Shown: piece by piece, positions 7,912-15,478 of the stretch
Layout: the number at the start of each line of letters is the position of its first letter
Position numbering within the stretch: position 1 is the first letter of the stretch
DNA from: Bacteroidota bacterium
GTDB lineage: Bacteria > Bacteroidota > Ignavibacteria > UBA10030 > UBA8401
NCBI GenBank assembly: GCA_003456055.1
Contig: DMPG01000078.1
Span: forward strand, 1,655 to 21,355
DNA length: 19,701 nt
Direction: 5' to 3'
Notes under the pieces: generated by a model
Told to the model about the DNA's origin: nothing
What the model saw: only the letters and a program-made list of their open reading frames with translations
The model's database searches: none
Program-made: the position numbers and the translations under genes

Positions 7912-8979
7912 TTACGACAGATTTGGAAGAATATCAGGGCGAACGCGAAATAACGTCTTTCCTGATCCGTTTTTTCCAAGAATCGCAGTCAACGAAACTC
8001 CAATAATGATCCAGAATAATTCTTTTGCACGTTTGGTAATGATAAATGCAGCTGCAACTGTTCCTGCTGTATGAGCACTGATTGATTGAATCGAAGCTGA
8101 ATAACCAAAATCCATAATTCCAAGCCCTCCTGGTATAAAGAACACAACCGAGCGAAGAAATGATACGATTGGTTCAAACATCAATGCATCGGCAAATGAA
8201 ATTGATGTATTCAATGCAATAAGGATCATATATGTTTCCGCTAGTTCTGTAAACCATCCAAATAGAAAGAGACTGAAGGCAATACCACTCTTTTTTCGGT
8301 TGGTCAGTAATGCTTTTTGGATAACTAAATCAGTTGAAATAAAGTCTTTTTGTCGCAGGGCAATCTTCTTTTGAAAAGACGCAATCGGTATCATAATAAG
8401 GAAATTGTAAACCGATGCTGCAAAATTTTTCTTGTAGAGAAGGTATCCAATTGAGATAAAAAGTACCAGTAGAGCAATACTGATGATGGTTCCTATGGTT
8501 ATCAACGAATGAGCTTGTCCTGCAGTACTAAGAATTACACCGAAAAAAACCGCAGTGCCGATATAAAATGCTTGCGAGATTCCCATCAGAAGTTTTCGCA
8601 TCATCAAACTTGAGACGATAGCCGGATATAAAAATGTGGAATGTTTACGGATCAGAAAAACTTTTACTGATTCTCCAACAACCACCCCGGCAGGAAGGAA
8701 TCGATAGAAGGACTCACCGGCAATGTGGATCAATAAAATTCGGATGAATGAAATGGATTGTGTAGACGATTCAAGAAGGGATTTCCATGCTAATGCGTCC
8801 GCAATACTTCCGATAAAATAGAGGGAAAGCACTATTACAAATAAATATCCAATATGCGATATCAATTTGTATGTTGAATTGATGTCAAGATCACGAAAAA
8901 TAAAAAGGAATAACAATACTCCTGCAATCAGCGAGATTGTTTTCAAAATGATGGATACATGATTTTTTATTCTATTCAC
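7912..8979 (-). CDS. LPG-synthase transmembrane-domain / flippase-like membrane protein
   Basis: The 355-residue protein has about seven hydrophobic helices (roughly 8-28, 43-60, 115-150, 158-182, 235-258, 270-283, 305-333). It carries the signature of the lysylphosphatidylglycerol synthase TM family (PF03706): GESFYRFLPAGVVVGESVK (88-106) and FIPGGLGIMDFG (281-292). Such proteins often sit in glycolipid or polysaccharide clusters and are thought to flip lipid-linked substrates. There is no soluble aminoacyl-transferase domain, so it is not a complete MprF. The start is a GTG; no in-frame ATG fits better. A TATCTTTG box ends only 5 nt before it and no SD is present. It heads the nine-gene run; the next gene begins 29 bp after its stop. 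The actual cargo is unknown. Confidence 0.8.
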   Translation of the reverse strand: MNRIKNHVSIILKTISLIAGVLLFLFIFRDLDINSTYKLISHIGYLFVIVLSLYFIGSIADALAWKSLLESSTQSISFIRILLIHIAGESFYRFLPAGVVVGESVKVFLIRKHSTFLYPAIVSSLMMRKLLMGISQAFYIGTAVFFGVILSTAGQAHSLITIGTIISIALLVLFISIGYLLYKKNFAASVYNFLIMIPIASFQKKIALRQKDFISTDLVIQKALLTNRKKSGIAFSLFLFGWFTELAETYMILIALNTSISFADALMFEPIVSFLRSVVFFIPGGLGIMDFGYSASIQSISAHTAGTVAAAFIITKRAKELFWIIIGVSLTAILGKNGSGKTLFRVRPDILPNLS

Positions 8980-8984
8980 GGATG

Positions 8985-8992
8985 CAAAGATA
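8985..8992 (-). promoter_or_regulatory. Candidate Bacteroidota-type -7 box for the nine-gene operon
   Basis: The minus strand reads TATCTTTG, a full match to the TAnnTTTG -7 element of Bacteroidota housekeeping promoters. A TTCG lies 18 nt upstream where TTG/TTTG is expected, so the -33 side is weak. The box ends 5 nt before the GTG start of the flippase gene, so transcription would begin at or beside the start codon. Confidence 0.4.
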
Positions 8993-9044
8993 GCGATCCT
9001 ACTTTATCCGCGAATGAAGCGAAGGTGAATAAATCGTAAATGAT

Positions 9045-9073
9045 AGGTTATGGGTATATGTTTTTAGCGTCAA
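9045..9073 (-). promoter_or_regulatory. Alternative sigma-70-like promoter upstream of the nine-gene operon
   Basis: On the minus strand TTGACG (9073-9068) is followed after 17 nt by TAACCT (9050-9045). The -35 match is 5 of 6 and the -10 keeps only the key TA...T positions. It would give a leader of about 60 nt without a Shine-Dalgarno, and it is an alternative to the TATCTTTG box nearer the gene. Confidence 0.25.
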
Positions 9074-9087
9074 GATACTATAAACAA

Positions 9088-9633
9088 TCAAATCACCTTC
9101 TGATTCTTATATAATAAAAATATATCATCATCTATTTTTTTTGCCTCAAGGATCATGTCGCATAATTCTCTCACACATCCTTCGCCGCCATTTTTATCAG
9201 TTATGAAATGGGCTCTTTTTTTATTCCATTTACTGCCATCAGCCGGTGTTACAGCAAAACCGACATGTTCCATCACTTCAAGGTCATTAATATCGTCACC
9301 GATATAAGCAATTTCAAACCATTTCAAAGAATATTTTGTCCGTATCTTATCAAGTACTTCAATCTTATTATGTATTCCTTGATGCAGTTCTTTGATCTTC
9401 AATTTACCGGCTCTCTGCTTAACAATTTTCGTTTGTTCGCTTGTAATAACAGCGGTAATAATACCTGCATTCTTTAAGAGTGATAATCCCATTCCATCTC
9501 TGGTTGAAAATTTTTTCTGTTCAACCCCGTCTTCACCGTAATACATGCCGCCGTCGGTGAGCACTCCATCAACATCTGTTGCAAGCAGTTTAATTTTAGA
9601 CAATTTTTTTAAAATTTTTTTTGAAGGTGTCAT
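9088..9633 (-). CDS. KdsC-type HAD phosphatase (ulosonate-phosphate phosphatase)
   Basis: This 181-residue C0-type HAD phosphatase has no cap domain. Motif I is LATDVDGVLTDG, with the nucleophile D20 and acid D22; motif II is TS at 64-65; motif III is K90; motif IV is GDDINDL (112-118). The C-terminal GGEGCVRELCD (149-159) is characteristic of KdsC, whose loop enters the neighbouring subunit of the tetramer. The family removes phosphate from KDO-8-phosphate, and some members act on 9-phosphates of nonulosonates. No kdsA, kdsB or kdsD is in the window, whereas a NeuB-like synthase lies 7 kb downstream on the same strand, so either substrate is possible. It starts 71 bp after the metallophosphoesterase and is separated from the flippase by 108 bp. 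Confidence 0.85.
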   Translation of the reverse strand: MTPSKKILKKLSKIKLLATDVDGVLTDGGMYYGEDGVEQKKFSTRDGMGLSLLKNAGIITAVITSEQTKIVKQRAGKLKIKELHQGIHNKIEVLDKIRTKYSLKWFEIAYIGDDINDLEVMEHVGFAVTPADGSKWNKKRAHFITDKNGGEGCVRELCDMILEAKKIDDDIFLLYKNQKVI

Positions 9634-9686
9634 TTTGATGAATTTTTATGGTTACGATTTGATTTTAAAAAGGAGGTTAAACAACA

Positions 9687-9794
9687 ATGGCACAGTACAA
9701 TCAGCTATTTTGCATTAGACATCAAATTTTTGAAATGCTTTGTGATTGTCACGGTTATATTCGTATGTTCAATCAATTTCGCTTGAACATCTAA
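9687..9794 (+). CDS. Possible 35-residue small protein (doubtful)
   Basis: A perfect AGGAGG (9671-9676) stands 10 nt before an ATG that opens a 35-codon frame starting MAQYNQLFCIRHQ. It contains three Cys and ends in RLNI. The frame runs antisense into the 3' end of the metallophosphoesterase gene. I recognise no family, no promoter is obvious, and the SD could be chance in a purine-rich gap. It is listed only because the ribosome-binding site is the strongest on the plus strand here. Confidence 0.15.
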   Translation: MAQYNQLFCIRHQIFEMLCDCHGYIRMFNQFRLNI

Positions 9795-10613
9795 AAGGTG
9801 AAATGAATGGCTTTGATTTGGATTTGGAAACATTGTTCCGCCTGCATTCAAGAAGTTTATGTTTTTCCGCTTATAAAAATCATGACTATGCAAATGTCCA
9901 TGTAATACTTTTTCGACATTTCCGTCATTGAACAATTGAAACAATCTTTTTTTCTTCCATAACTTCATCGTACTCATTTCAATTGTGTGCCATAACCGTT
10001 CCAATTTCCCGGCAGTTTTCTTTTTTTCTATCTTATTGAAATGATGATGAATGAGAACCAGAATAGTTTTCCCTTTTAAGATCTCACTTGCAAATATTTT
10101 CTTAAGCTGATGATATTGATGTTTTCCAATGTCTCCGTTGGAACCGATCGGATTTTTCAACGAACTCCATTGCGCAACCGAGTTGATTCCCACAAAAGCA
10201 ACATCACGGATGATTTTAACAAACGGAAATACCGATGTTCCGGAAACATACTTGCAGTCTTCAAATGATTCCCGAAACGTTGAATAGAACTCTTTTACTT
10301 TCGAATCGTAATCTGTTCCTTTGCAAAATCCGGGAAACGACAATACATCTTCGGCATGATATGGACCGCCATAAATATCATGATTCCCAATTGTGACGGT
10401 CAATTTTGCCGGATCAAGAAGGTCAAATTCTTTTAGAATATTTCGGGCATGTTCAAATTCTTTAGGTTTTGCCTGATTTGTTATATCGCCGGTAATCACG
10501 ATATGATCCACTGCAAGAGATCTGCATTTTTCAAGGATATGATACAATGCTTCAGTTCGTTCCGGAAAGTAATCTGGATTTAAATGTAGATCCGAAATAT
10601 GCGCAATTCGCAT
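9705..10613 (-). CDS. Calcineurin-like metallophosphoesterase
   Basis: The 302-residue protein has every signature of the calcineurin-like phosphoesterase superfamily: ISDLH (6-10, metal ligands D8 and H10), TGDITN (41-46), GNHD (76-79), LIHHHF (187-192) and LHGHLHSH (237-244). It is the size of the CpdA/Icc-type cyclic-nucleotide phosphodiesterases and of UDP-diacylglucosamine pyrophosphatase-like enzymes. The motif order fits CpdA-like proteins best, but the substrate cannot be read from sequence. There is no signal peptide or membrane helix, so it should be cytoplasmic. AAGGAG lies 11 nt before the ATG, and a TACCTTTG promoter box sits about 23 nt upstream of the start. It separates ppx from the kdsC-like gene. 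Confidence 0.85.
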   Translation of the reverse strand: MRIAHISDLHLNPDYFPERTEALYHILEKCRSLAVDHIVITGDITNQAKPKEFEHARNILKEFDLLDPAKLTVTIGNHDIYGGPYHAEDVLSFPGFCKGTDYDSKVKEFYSTFRESFEDCKYVSGTSVFPFVKIIRDVAFVGINSVAQWSSLKNPIGSNGDIGKHQYHQLKKIFASEILKGKTILVLIHHHFNKIEKKKTAGKLERLWHTIEMSTMKLWKKKRLFQLFNDGNVEKVLHGHLHSHDFYKRKNINFLNAGGTMFPNPNQSHSFHLLDVQAKLIEHTNITVTITKHFKNLMSNAK

Positions 10614-10635
10614 TGTACGGTATTCTCCTTAAATA

Positions 10636-10643
10636 CAAAGGTA
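10636..10643 (-). promoter_or_regulatory. Candidate -7 promoter box for the metallophosphoesterase gene
   Basis: The minus strand reads TACCTTTG, an exact TAnnTTTG match. TTCG lies 19 nt upstream as a weak -33 element. Transcription would start near 10630 and give a short leader that includes AAGGAG, unlike the leaderless layout at ppk and ppx. Confidence 0.35.
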
Positions 10644-10720
10644 ATTTACATATTGATTGTAACGAAGAGATTACGAATAGATTATCATACGATGAAGCAA
10701 ACGGAGGGAGTACGTCTTAA

Positions 10721-12286
10721 CTATTTTCTTTTTTGTTCAAATGTAACCGATACACTGAAAATATCTTCAAAGAGATCTTTCTTTCTTTCAGCTCCCCAAA
10801 ACTCAATTTCCAGGTCTTTTTTGTTCTTTGTTGAGATAAGAAAACGTAATTTTTTTCCAATTGATCTTATTTTAACATCAACGATTTTTCCGCTGTGTGT
10901 TCTATCTAATCCATCTGCAATACGGAGTATTGCCGCTAGCTTGGAAACGAGTTGCTGGTCTTCCAAGGATAAAAGGCGAAAACCTTCATGTTTTATTTTT
11001 GGATGACTTTTTCGATGATAGCGGGCTGCATTGGCGATGATTTCCTTTTCAATTTCCGTGAATCCCATCAACTCTGCATTTTTAATAATATAATATGAAT
11101 GGCGATGATGAAGTGCATGCGATATTGCAAGACCGATTTCATGCAATAGTGCCGCCACCTCTAAATACTCCCGCTCATTAATCGAAAGGCGATGTAATTT
11201 TTCAGTTTGATCGAAGATCTTCAGAGCAAGTTCGGCAACCTGTTTGCCATGCTTGATTTCATTATGAAATTGCTGTGAGAGATTGAGAACGCTGTTGTAT
11301 CTGATATCGGATAAATGATGGAATGTAGGACGTTGTTTTGCTTTTTCCATTGTGTCGAAAATAATACCTTCTCGCAAGGCATATTCCGAAACGGTCAATT
11401 CCGTAATACCAAACTCTTTGAATGATTGTTCCAATATTATCGCTCCGGCGGGAATAATATCTGCACGCGATTGGTCCAAGCCTTCGATCTTCACCCGCTC
11501 ATCAGAATTCTGCATCGAAAGAATTTTGTCAACGGCAGAGAATAACTCTTTGTTCGTGAATTGAACATTATTCAATGATTGTTCGTTCCGTTCTTCACGT
11601 GTTGATAGAATTATTTTTGCCAAATTCATTATCGTTCCGGAACTTCCGATCACTTGTTGATAATCGAATTTACCAATCTCACGAACAATCGGTGTAAGCA
11701 TGCCGCGAACATACTTTCGACATTCTTTAATAGATTTTTCTGTCACGCGTCCCGAAGGAAAGAATCGATCTGTTAAACGCACCGCACCAAGTTTGATACT
11801 ATTGCTTGTCAGTATTTTATTTTTCTTTCCGATAACATATTCAGTGCTTCCGCCGCCGATATCGATACAGAACACTTTCTTATTGAACACCGGCAGCGCC
11901 TGAATAACTCCAAGATAGATCATCCGGGCCTCTTCAACGCCGGAAGCAACTTCGATCTTTATACCAGCCTCGGTTTTTGCGCGGCGAATGAACTCTTCTT
12001 GATTCAACGCTTCACGGACCGCGCTTGTAGCAATTGCACGAATGGGAGCATTGAATGCCTCAGCAATTTTCTTGAACAAGCGCAATGCTTGAATTCCTCT
12101 TGTCATGGCGTTTTCCGAGAGGTATTTCATATCCGTAGAACCTGAACCGAGCCTCACCAATTCCTTTTCACGTGCCAGCGTTCGGAATTGACCGGTCGAT
12201 GAAGAATATTCAACGACGATCAAATGGAAAGAGTTGGTTCCGACATCGATTGCTGCAATATTTTTTTTACCTGTCTGTGTCTTCAT
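10721..12286 (-). CDS. ppx: Exopolyphosphatase / GppA-family phosphatase
   Basis: The 521-residue protein matches the long Ppx/GppA architecture. It has two ASKHA ATPase-like domains (about 1-310) followed by an HD-like helical domain (about 320-521). Phosphate-binding loops are AAIDVGTNSFHLIVVEY (11-27), FCIDIGGGSTEY (139-150) and IGSSGTIMN (213-221). The catalytic Glu is in GVEEARMIY (about E119). The C-terminal domain carries AALLHEIG (378-385) and HHRHSYYI (393-400), as in E. coli Ppx. It hydrolyses polyphosphate from the ends and/or (p)ppGpp; sequence alone does not separate Ppx from GppA, but co-location with ppk1 favours polyphosphate. The ATG lies 59 bp after the sixA-like gene, has no SD, and is preceded within 5 nt by TATATTTC. 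Confidence 0.9.
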   Translation of the reverse strand: MKTQTGKKNIAAIDVGTNSFHLIVVEYSSSTGQFRTLAREKELVRLGSGSTDMKYLSENAMTRGIQALRLFKKIAEAFNAPIRAIATSAVREALNQEEFIRRAKTEAGIKIEVASGVEEARMIYLGVIQALPVFNKKVFCIDIGGGSTEYVIGKKNKILTSNSIKLGAVRLTDRFFPSGRVTEKSIKECRKYVRGMLTPIVREIGKFDYQQVIGSSGTIMNLAKIILSTREERNEQSLNNVQFTNKELFSAVDKILSMQNSDERVKIEGLDQSRADIIPAGAIILEQSFKEFGITELTVSEYALREGIIFDTMEKAKQRPTFHHLSDIRYNSVLNLSQQFHNEIKHGKQVAELALKIFDQTEKLHRLSINEREYLEVAALLHEIGLAISHALHHRHSYYIIKNAELMGFTEIEKEIIANAARYHRKSHPKIKHEGFRLLSLEDQQLVSKLAAILRIADGLDRTHSGKIVDVKIRSIGKKLRFLISTKNKKDLEIEFWGAERKKDLFEDIFSVSVTFEQKRK

Positions 12287-12291
12287 ATAAA

Positions 12292-12299
12292 GAAATATA
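12292..12299 (-). promoter_or_regulatory. Candidate -7 promoter box for ppx
   Basis: TATATTTC on the minus strand matches TAnnTTTG at 7 of 8 positions and ends 5 nt before the ppx ATG. A TTTC lies 19 nt upstream as a poor -33 element. If used, ppx would be transcribed without a leader, independently of ppk-sixA. Confidence 0.3.
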
Positions 12300-12345
12300 C
12301 TGAAGTAATCATTCCAAAGAAATCACTTTTTTGATACTACAAAAA

Positions 12346-12840
12346 CTAGCGAGCATATTTGCGGAGAACTTTTGGAGGTATGTATAAAAGCAGTTCTGAA
12401 TTGTTGGGCTGTTGTATATTAAACTCAATTAAACATATCGATCCTTTTTTTAAGGAGAATAGTTCTCCTTTGTGGCGGAGTATTGCTGAGATGAACTTCC
12501 CTAACGCGGGTTCATGCCCGACGATCATGGTTATTCCGGTGGTTGAATGATTTGTGCAAAGCTGTTTGATATTCTCTACTGTTGTTTCCGGCAGCAAGGA
12601 ATCACTACGGGTTATGGTAGATGATTTGTTTAATTTTGAAAGGAGAATTTCTGACGTGTGATATGCTCTCTTTAGCGGACTCGAAATGATGCTGACGGGA
12701 GAATCGACAAATTTTGCGATGGCTTCGGCATTCTTTTGCATTTTTCGAATTCCCGGTTTTGTTAACGGCCGATCATCGTTTGGGTAATTTTTTTTACCCC
12801 GTTCTTCGGCAATTGCGTGACGAACAATGTACAGCTTCAT
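12346..12840 (-). CDS. sixA: SixA-type phosphohistidine phosphatase
   Basis: The 164-residue protein is a compact histidine phosphatase (phosphoglycerate-mutase superfamily) of SixA size. The catalytic motif is YIVRHAIAEERG (4-15; R7 and nucleophile H8). The second Arg is in SSPLKRAYHTSE (about 53-64), and the second catalytic His is in MIVGHEP. In E. coli, SixA removes phosphate from histidines of phosphotransfer proteins. Here the gene starts 9 bp after the ppk stop, so the two are almost surely co-transcribed. The neighbour PPK1 works through a phosphohistidine, which makes a functional link tempting but unproven. The alternative is a small-molecule phosphatase, since SixA-like proteins vary in substrate. 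Confidence 0.85.
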   Translation of the reverse strand: MKLYIVRHAIAEERGKKNYPNDDRPLTKPGIRKMQKNAEAIAKFVDSPVSIISSPLKRAYHTSEILLSKLNKSSTITRSDSLLPETTVENIKQLCTNHSTTGITMIVGHEPALGKFISAILRHKGELFSLKKGSICLIEFNIQQPNNSELLLYIPPKVLRKYAR

Positions 12841-12849
12841 GAAAGTATA

Positions 12850-15060
12850 TTAATTTTTTTGAGGGAATTCTCGAGGGATAAGCTTAATAAACTGACCATT
12901 CCGAAACCGTGATTGTGCAATTGCTTTTTGAATTTCAAACGCATCTTCGCCGTTTCCATGTTTGATTCTGGAGTAACTTCCATCTGCATGAAGAAGGCGG
13001 GCACCGGCTGTATCGTGCAAAGCGCCCTCCAGTGATTCCTGCAATACTTGTTTTGCAAGACCTGCGTCATCGATCGGAAACATCAGTTCAACCCTGCGGT
13101 CTAAATTTCTTCCCATCAGATCTGCACTGCTCATGAACAATTCTGACGAACCATCATTATTGAACCAAAATACTCTGCTGTGTTCTAAATATCTTCCAAC
13201 AATGCTGATCACCCTAATATTTTCACTCACCCCGGTTATTCCGGGGCGGAGGCAGCATATACCACGGATGATCAAATCGATCTTGACACCCGCTTTTGAC
13301 GCAGCGTAAAGTTGCTCAATTATTTTTTGATCGGTGAGCGAGTTTATTTTTAGGATCAACCGCGCTTCTTTTCCGTTTCGTGCGTGATTCACCTCCCGCT
13401 CAATAAGTGCGGTAATTTTTTCGCGCAGCGTAATTGGAGCGACTGCAAGTTTTGAAAATGATTCTTTCTTTGAGTATCCGGTTAAAAAATTGAAAACTTC
13501 CGAAGCATCATTTGTTATGTCTTCTTTGCAGCTAAAAAAGCTATAATCCGTATAGATGCGGGCATTGACAGGGTTATAGTTTCCCGTTCCGAGATGCACA
13601 TATCGTCGTAAGCCGTCACTTTCATTGCGAACGATCAGTGCCATTTTTCCGTGAGTCTTTAATCCAACAAGACCATAGACTACATGAACTCCAGCTCCTT
13701 CAAGTTGCTTTGCCCATCCGATATTATTCTCTTCGTCAAACCGAGCTTTTAATTCTACCAGTACTGCCACCTGCTTTCCGTTCTCGGCCGCTTCAATCAG
13801 AAGCGGGATCAGCGGTGATTCTTTTCCGATCCGATACAATGTCTGTTTAATCGCCAACACCTCCGGATCGCTTGCCGCATTTTTTATGAACTGCACAACA
13901 GGAGAAAAAGAATCGTATGGATGATGTAAGAGAAGGTCACCGCGCTGAATGATGCCGAACATATCTTCCGATTCTTCATCTGAAATTTGATGAGCGGGCG
14001 AATACGGAGGATCTTTAAGTTCAGGGCGCGGTACTTTCAATAAACTCATTAAATGATTTAATCCAAGCGGCTGTTTGATCGGATAGACATCATCCTTAGT
14101 CACTTCAAGATTCTCAATTAATATATTTTTTATTCGTTCAGGCATTGTTTCCTGAACACCAACACGAACAACCGAACCAAACTTTCGCAACCGAATTGAT
14201 TCCTCAATTGAACTGATAAGATCTTCCGCTTCGTCCTCTTGGATTTCTATATCAGCATTTCGGGTAACTCGGAAAACGTACGATTCTTTAACGATCATTC
14301 CGGGAAACAGAAGTTCAAGATTCGATGCAATAAGATCTTCAAGCCATACATATCGATACGATTCGTTCTCTATATTTTCGTTTGGTATTTCAATAAGCCG
14401 CGGGAGTACATCCGGCACTTTTACACGAGCAAATCGTTCCTCGCCATTTTTTGAAGTGACAACAACTGCAAGGTTAAGACTGAGATTTGAGATATACGGG
14501 AACGGATGCCCGGGATCGAACGCCAATGGTGTTAACACCGGAAATATTTTACGGGCAAATAGATCAGCCAGTTTAGATTTATCCTCGCTTTTAAGCTCGT
14601 CAATTTTCAACAAACAAATTCCGGCGTTTGATAATTTTGGATGGAGATCTTTCCAAAAACACGCGCTCATTTGTTTCACCATTGATGAAACGCGTTCGTG
14701 GATCGCCTTGATCTGTTGAAGGGGAACTAAACCATCCGGAGAGTATTCTACATAATCAGCAATGATCTGCTCTCGAATTGCAGCAACGCGGATCATGAAG
14801 AATTCATCAAGGTTTGAACTGACAATGGACAAAAATTTTACACGCTCCAACAAAGGATGCCGTTGGTCTAATGCTTCTTCCAACACTCTGTGATTGAATT
14901 CCAGCCAGCTCAATTCTCTATTGATGAACAGCGATGGATCAACAGTAGATGCACCTTTGTGTATATATGGTAATACCTTCCGATTCTTTGATGGTTGTGT
15001 GCGGGAATTTTTTTTAGGCGTTGGATTTAGCTTTGTCCGGTTTTTTTTAAAGTCAATCAT
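12850..15060 (-). CDS. ppk1: Polyphosphate kinase 1
   Basis: PPK1 reversibly transfers the ATP gamma-phosphate to polyphosphate. With the ATG at 15060 the protein has 736 residues, slightly longer than E. coli PPK (about 690) because of a basic, disordered N-terminal stretch of about 40 residues before the family start LFINRELSWLEFN. The autophosphorylated His is H470 in LKTHGKMALIVR (E. coli H435), and the second active-site His is H627 in YLEHSRVFWF (E. coli H592). HLGTGNYNP follows as expected. An in-frame TTG two codons upstream was rejected because it lies inside a TATAATTG promoter box. No SD precedes the ATG. The sixA-like gene begins 9 bp after the stop. Identification is secure. Confidence 0.97.
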   Translation of the reverse strand: MIDFKKNRTKLNPTPKKNSRTQPSKNRKVLPYIHKGASTVDPSLFINRELSWLEFNHRVLEEALDQRHPLLERVKFLSIVSSNLDEFFMIRVAAIREQIIADYVEYSPDGLVPLQQIKAIHERVSSMVKQMSACFWKDLHPKLSNAGICLLKIDELKSEDKSKLADLFARKIFPVLTPLAFDPGHPFPYISNLSLNLAVVVTSKNGEERFARVKVPDVLPRLIEIPNENIENESYRYVWLEDLIASNLELLFPGMIVKESYVFRVTRNADIEIQEDEAEDLISSIEESIRLRKFGSVVRVGVQETMPERIKNILIENLEVTKDDVYPIKQPLGLNHLMSLLKVPRPELKDPPYSPAHQISDEESEDMFGIIQRGDLLLHHPYDSFSPVVQFIKNAASDPEVLAIKQTLYRIGKESPLIPLLIEAAENGKQVAVLVELKARFDEENNIGWAKQLEGAGVHVVYGLVGLKTHGKMALIVRNESDGLRRYVHLGTGNYNPVNARIYTDYSFFSCKEDITNDASEVFNFLTGYSKKESFSKLAVAPITLREKITALIEREVNHARNGKEARLILKINSLTDQKIIEQLYAASKAGVKIDLIIRGICCLRPGITGVSENIRVISIVGRYLEHSRVFWFNNDGSSELFMSSADLMGRNLDRRVELMFPIDDAGLAKQVLQESLEGALHDTAGARLLHADGSYSRIKHGNGEDAFEIQKAIAQSRFRNGQFIKLIPREFPQKN

Positions 15061-15063
15061 ACA

Positions 15064-15094
15064 CAATTATAGATGAACATTTCTGTAGAAACAA
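15064..15094 (-). promoter_or_regulatory. Promoter of ppk1, probably giving a leaderless mRNA
   Basis: On the minus strand TTG (15094-15092), a 20-nt spacer and TATAATTG (15071-15064) fit the Bacteroidota TTG-N19/21-TAnnTTTG pattern with one mismatch. TATAAT is also a perfect sigma-70 -10, with TTGTTT 17 nt upstream. The box ends 3 nt before the ATG, so either reading places the transcription start on or next to the start codon. Confidence 0.5.
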
Positions 15095-15340
15095 GTAAAG
15101 AAATTGTTAAGAGTTGCTGTCTTCGTTATGTTTTAGGAGTTTTATTAGAATATCAATTTGCACCAATGATAGGTGCCTTTTTTTGTATGGTTGTTAATGT
15201 ATCATTCTATTTATTCATTTTTTGTTCAATACCCGAAACCTTGCATCGCCATTTCGATGAAATGACAATGATTAGGTATTTTTCACACAGCGACTAGTTG
15301 TATGATCATGGACTCTCCGGGAATAAAATGGAAAAGTCCA

Positions 15341-15416
15341 ATTGTAGAAATTATAATTTAAATAACTTAACACTAAGCAAATAATTTCTTAACCATCCAC
15401 AACTTCTTTCTACAAT
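15341..15416. repeat. Spaced inverted repeat ATTGTAGAAA ... TTTCTACAAT
   Basis: ATTGTAGAAA (15341-15350) and its exact reverse complement (15407-15416) are 56 nt apart. The arms do not extend further. They could form a long stem in the leader of the T9SS gene or be two half-sites of a DNA-binding protein. Confidence 0.5.
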
Positions 15417-15478
15417 GAGAGTTAACCACCGGTAATAAGTTACAAATTTTCCTGCGGCTTGGCATCTGAATTGTAATT

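Noticed and set aside
7940..7980. GKNGSGKT near the end of the flippase-like protein is a perfect Walker A (GxxxxGKT) pattern
   Set aside because: Only about 13 residues follow, so there is no room for a P-loop NTPase domain or Walker B; it is a chance motif in a polar tail.
15073..15297. Plus-strand 74-codon frame between ppk1 and the T9SS gene
   Set aside because: It has no ribosome-binding site, begins inside the ppk1 promoter, and its translation has no domain pattern.
15309..15340. Imperfect hairpin (TGGACT ... AGTCCA) as a transcription terminator
   Set aside because: It has a mismatch and a bulge, no T-run follows on either strand, and no gene ends into it.
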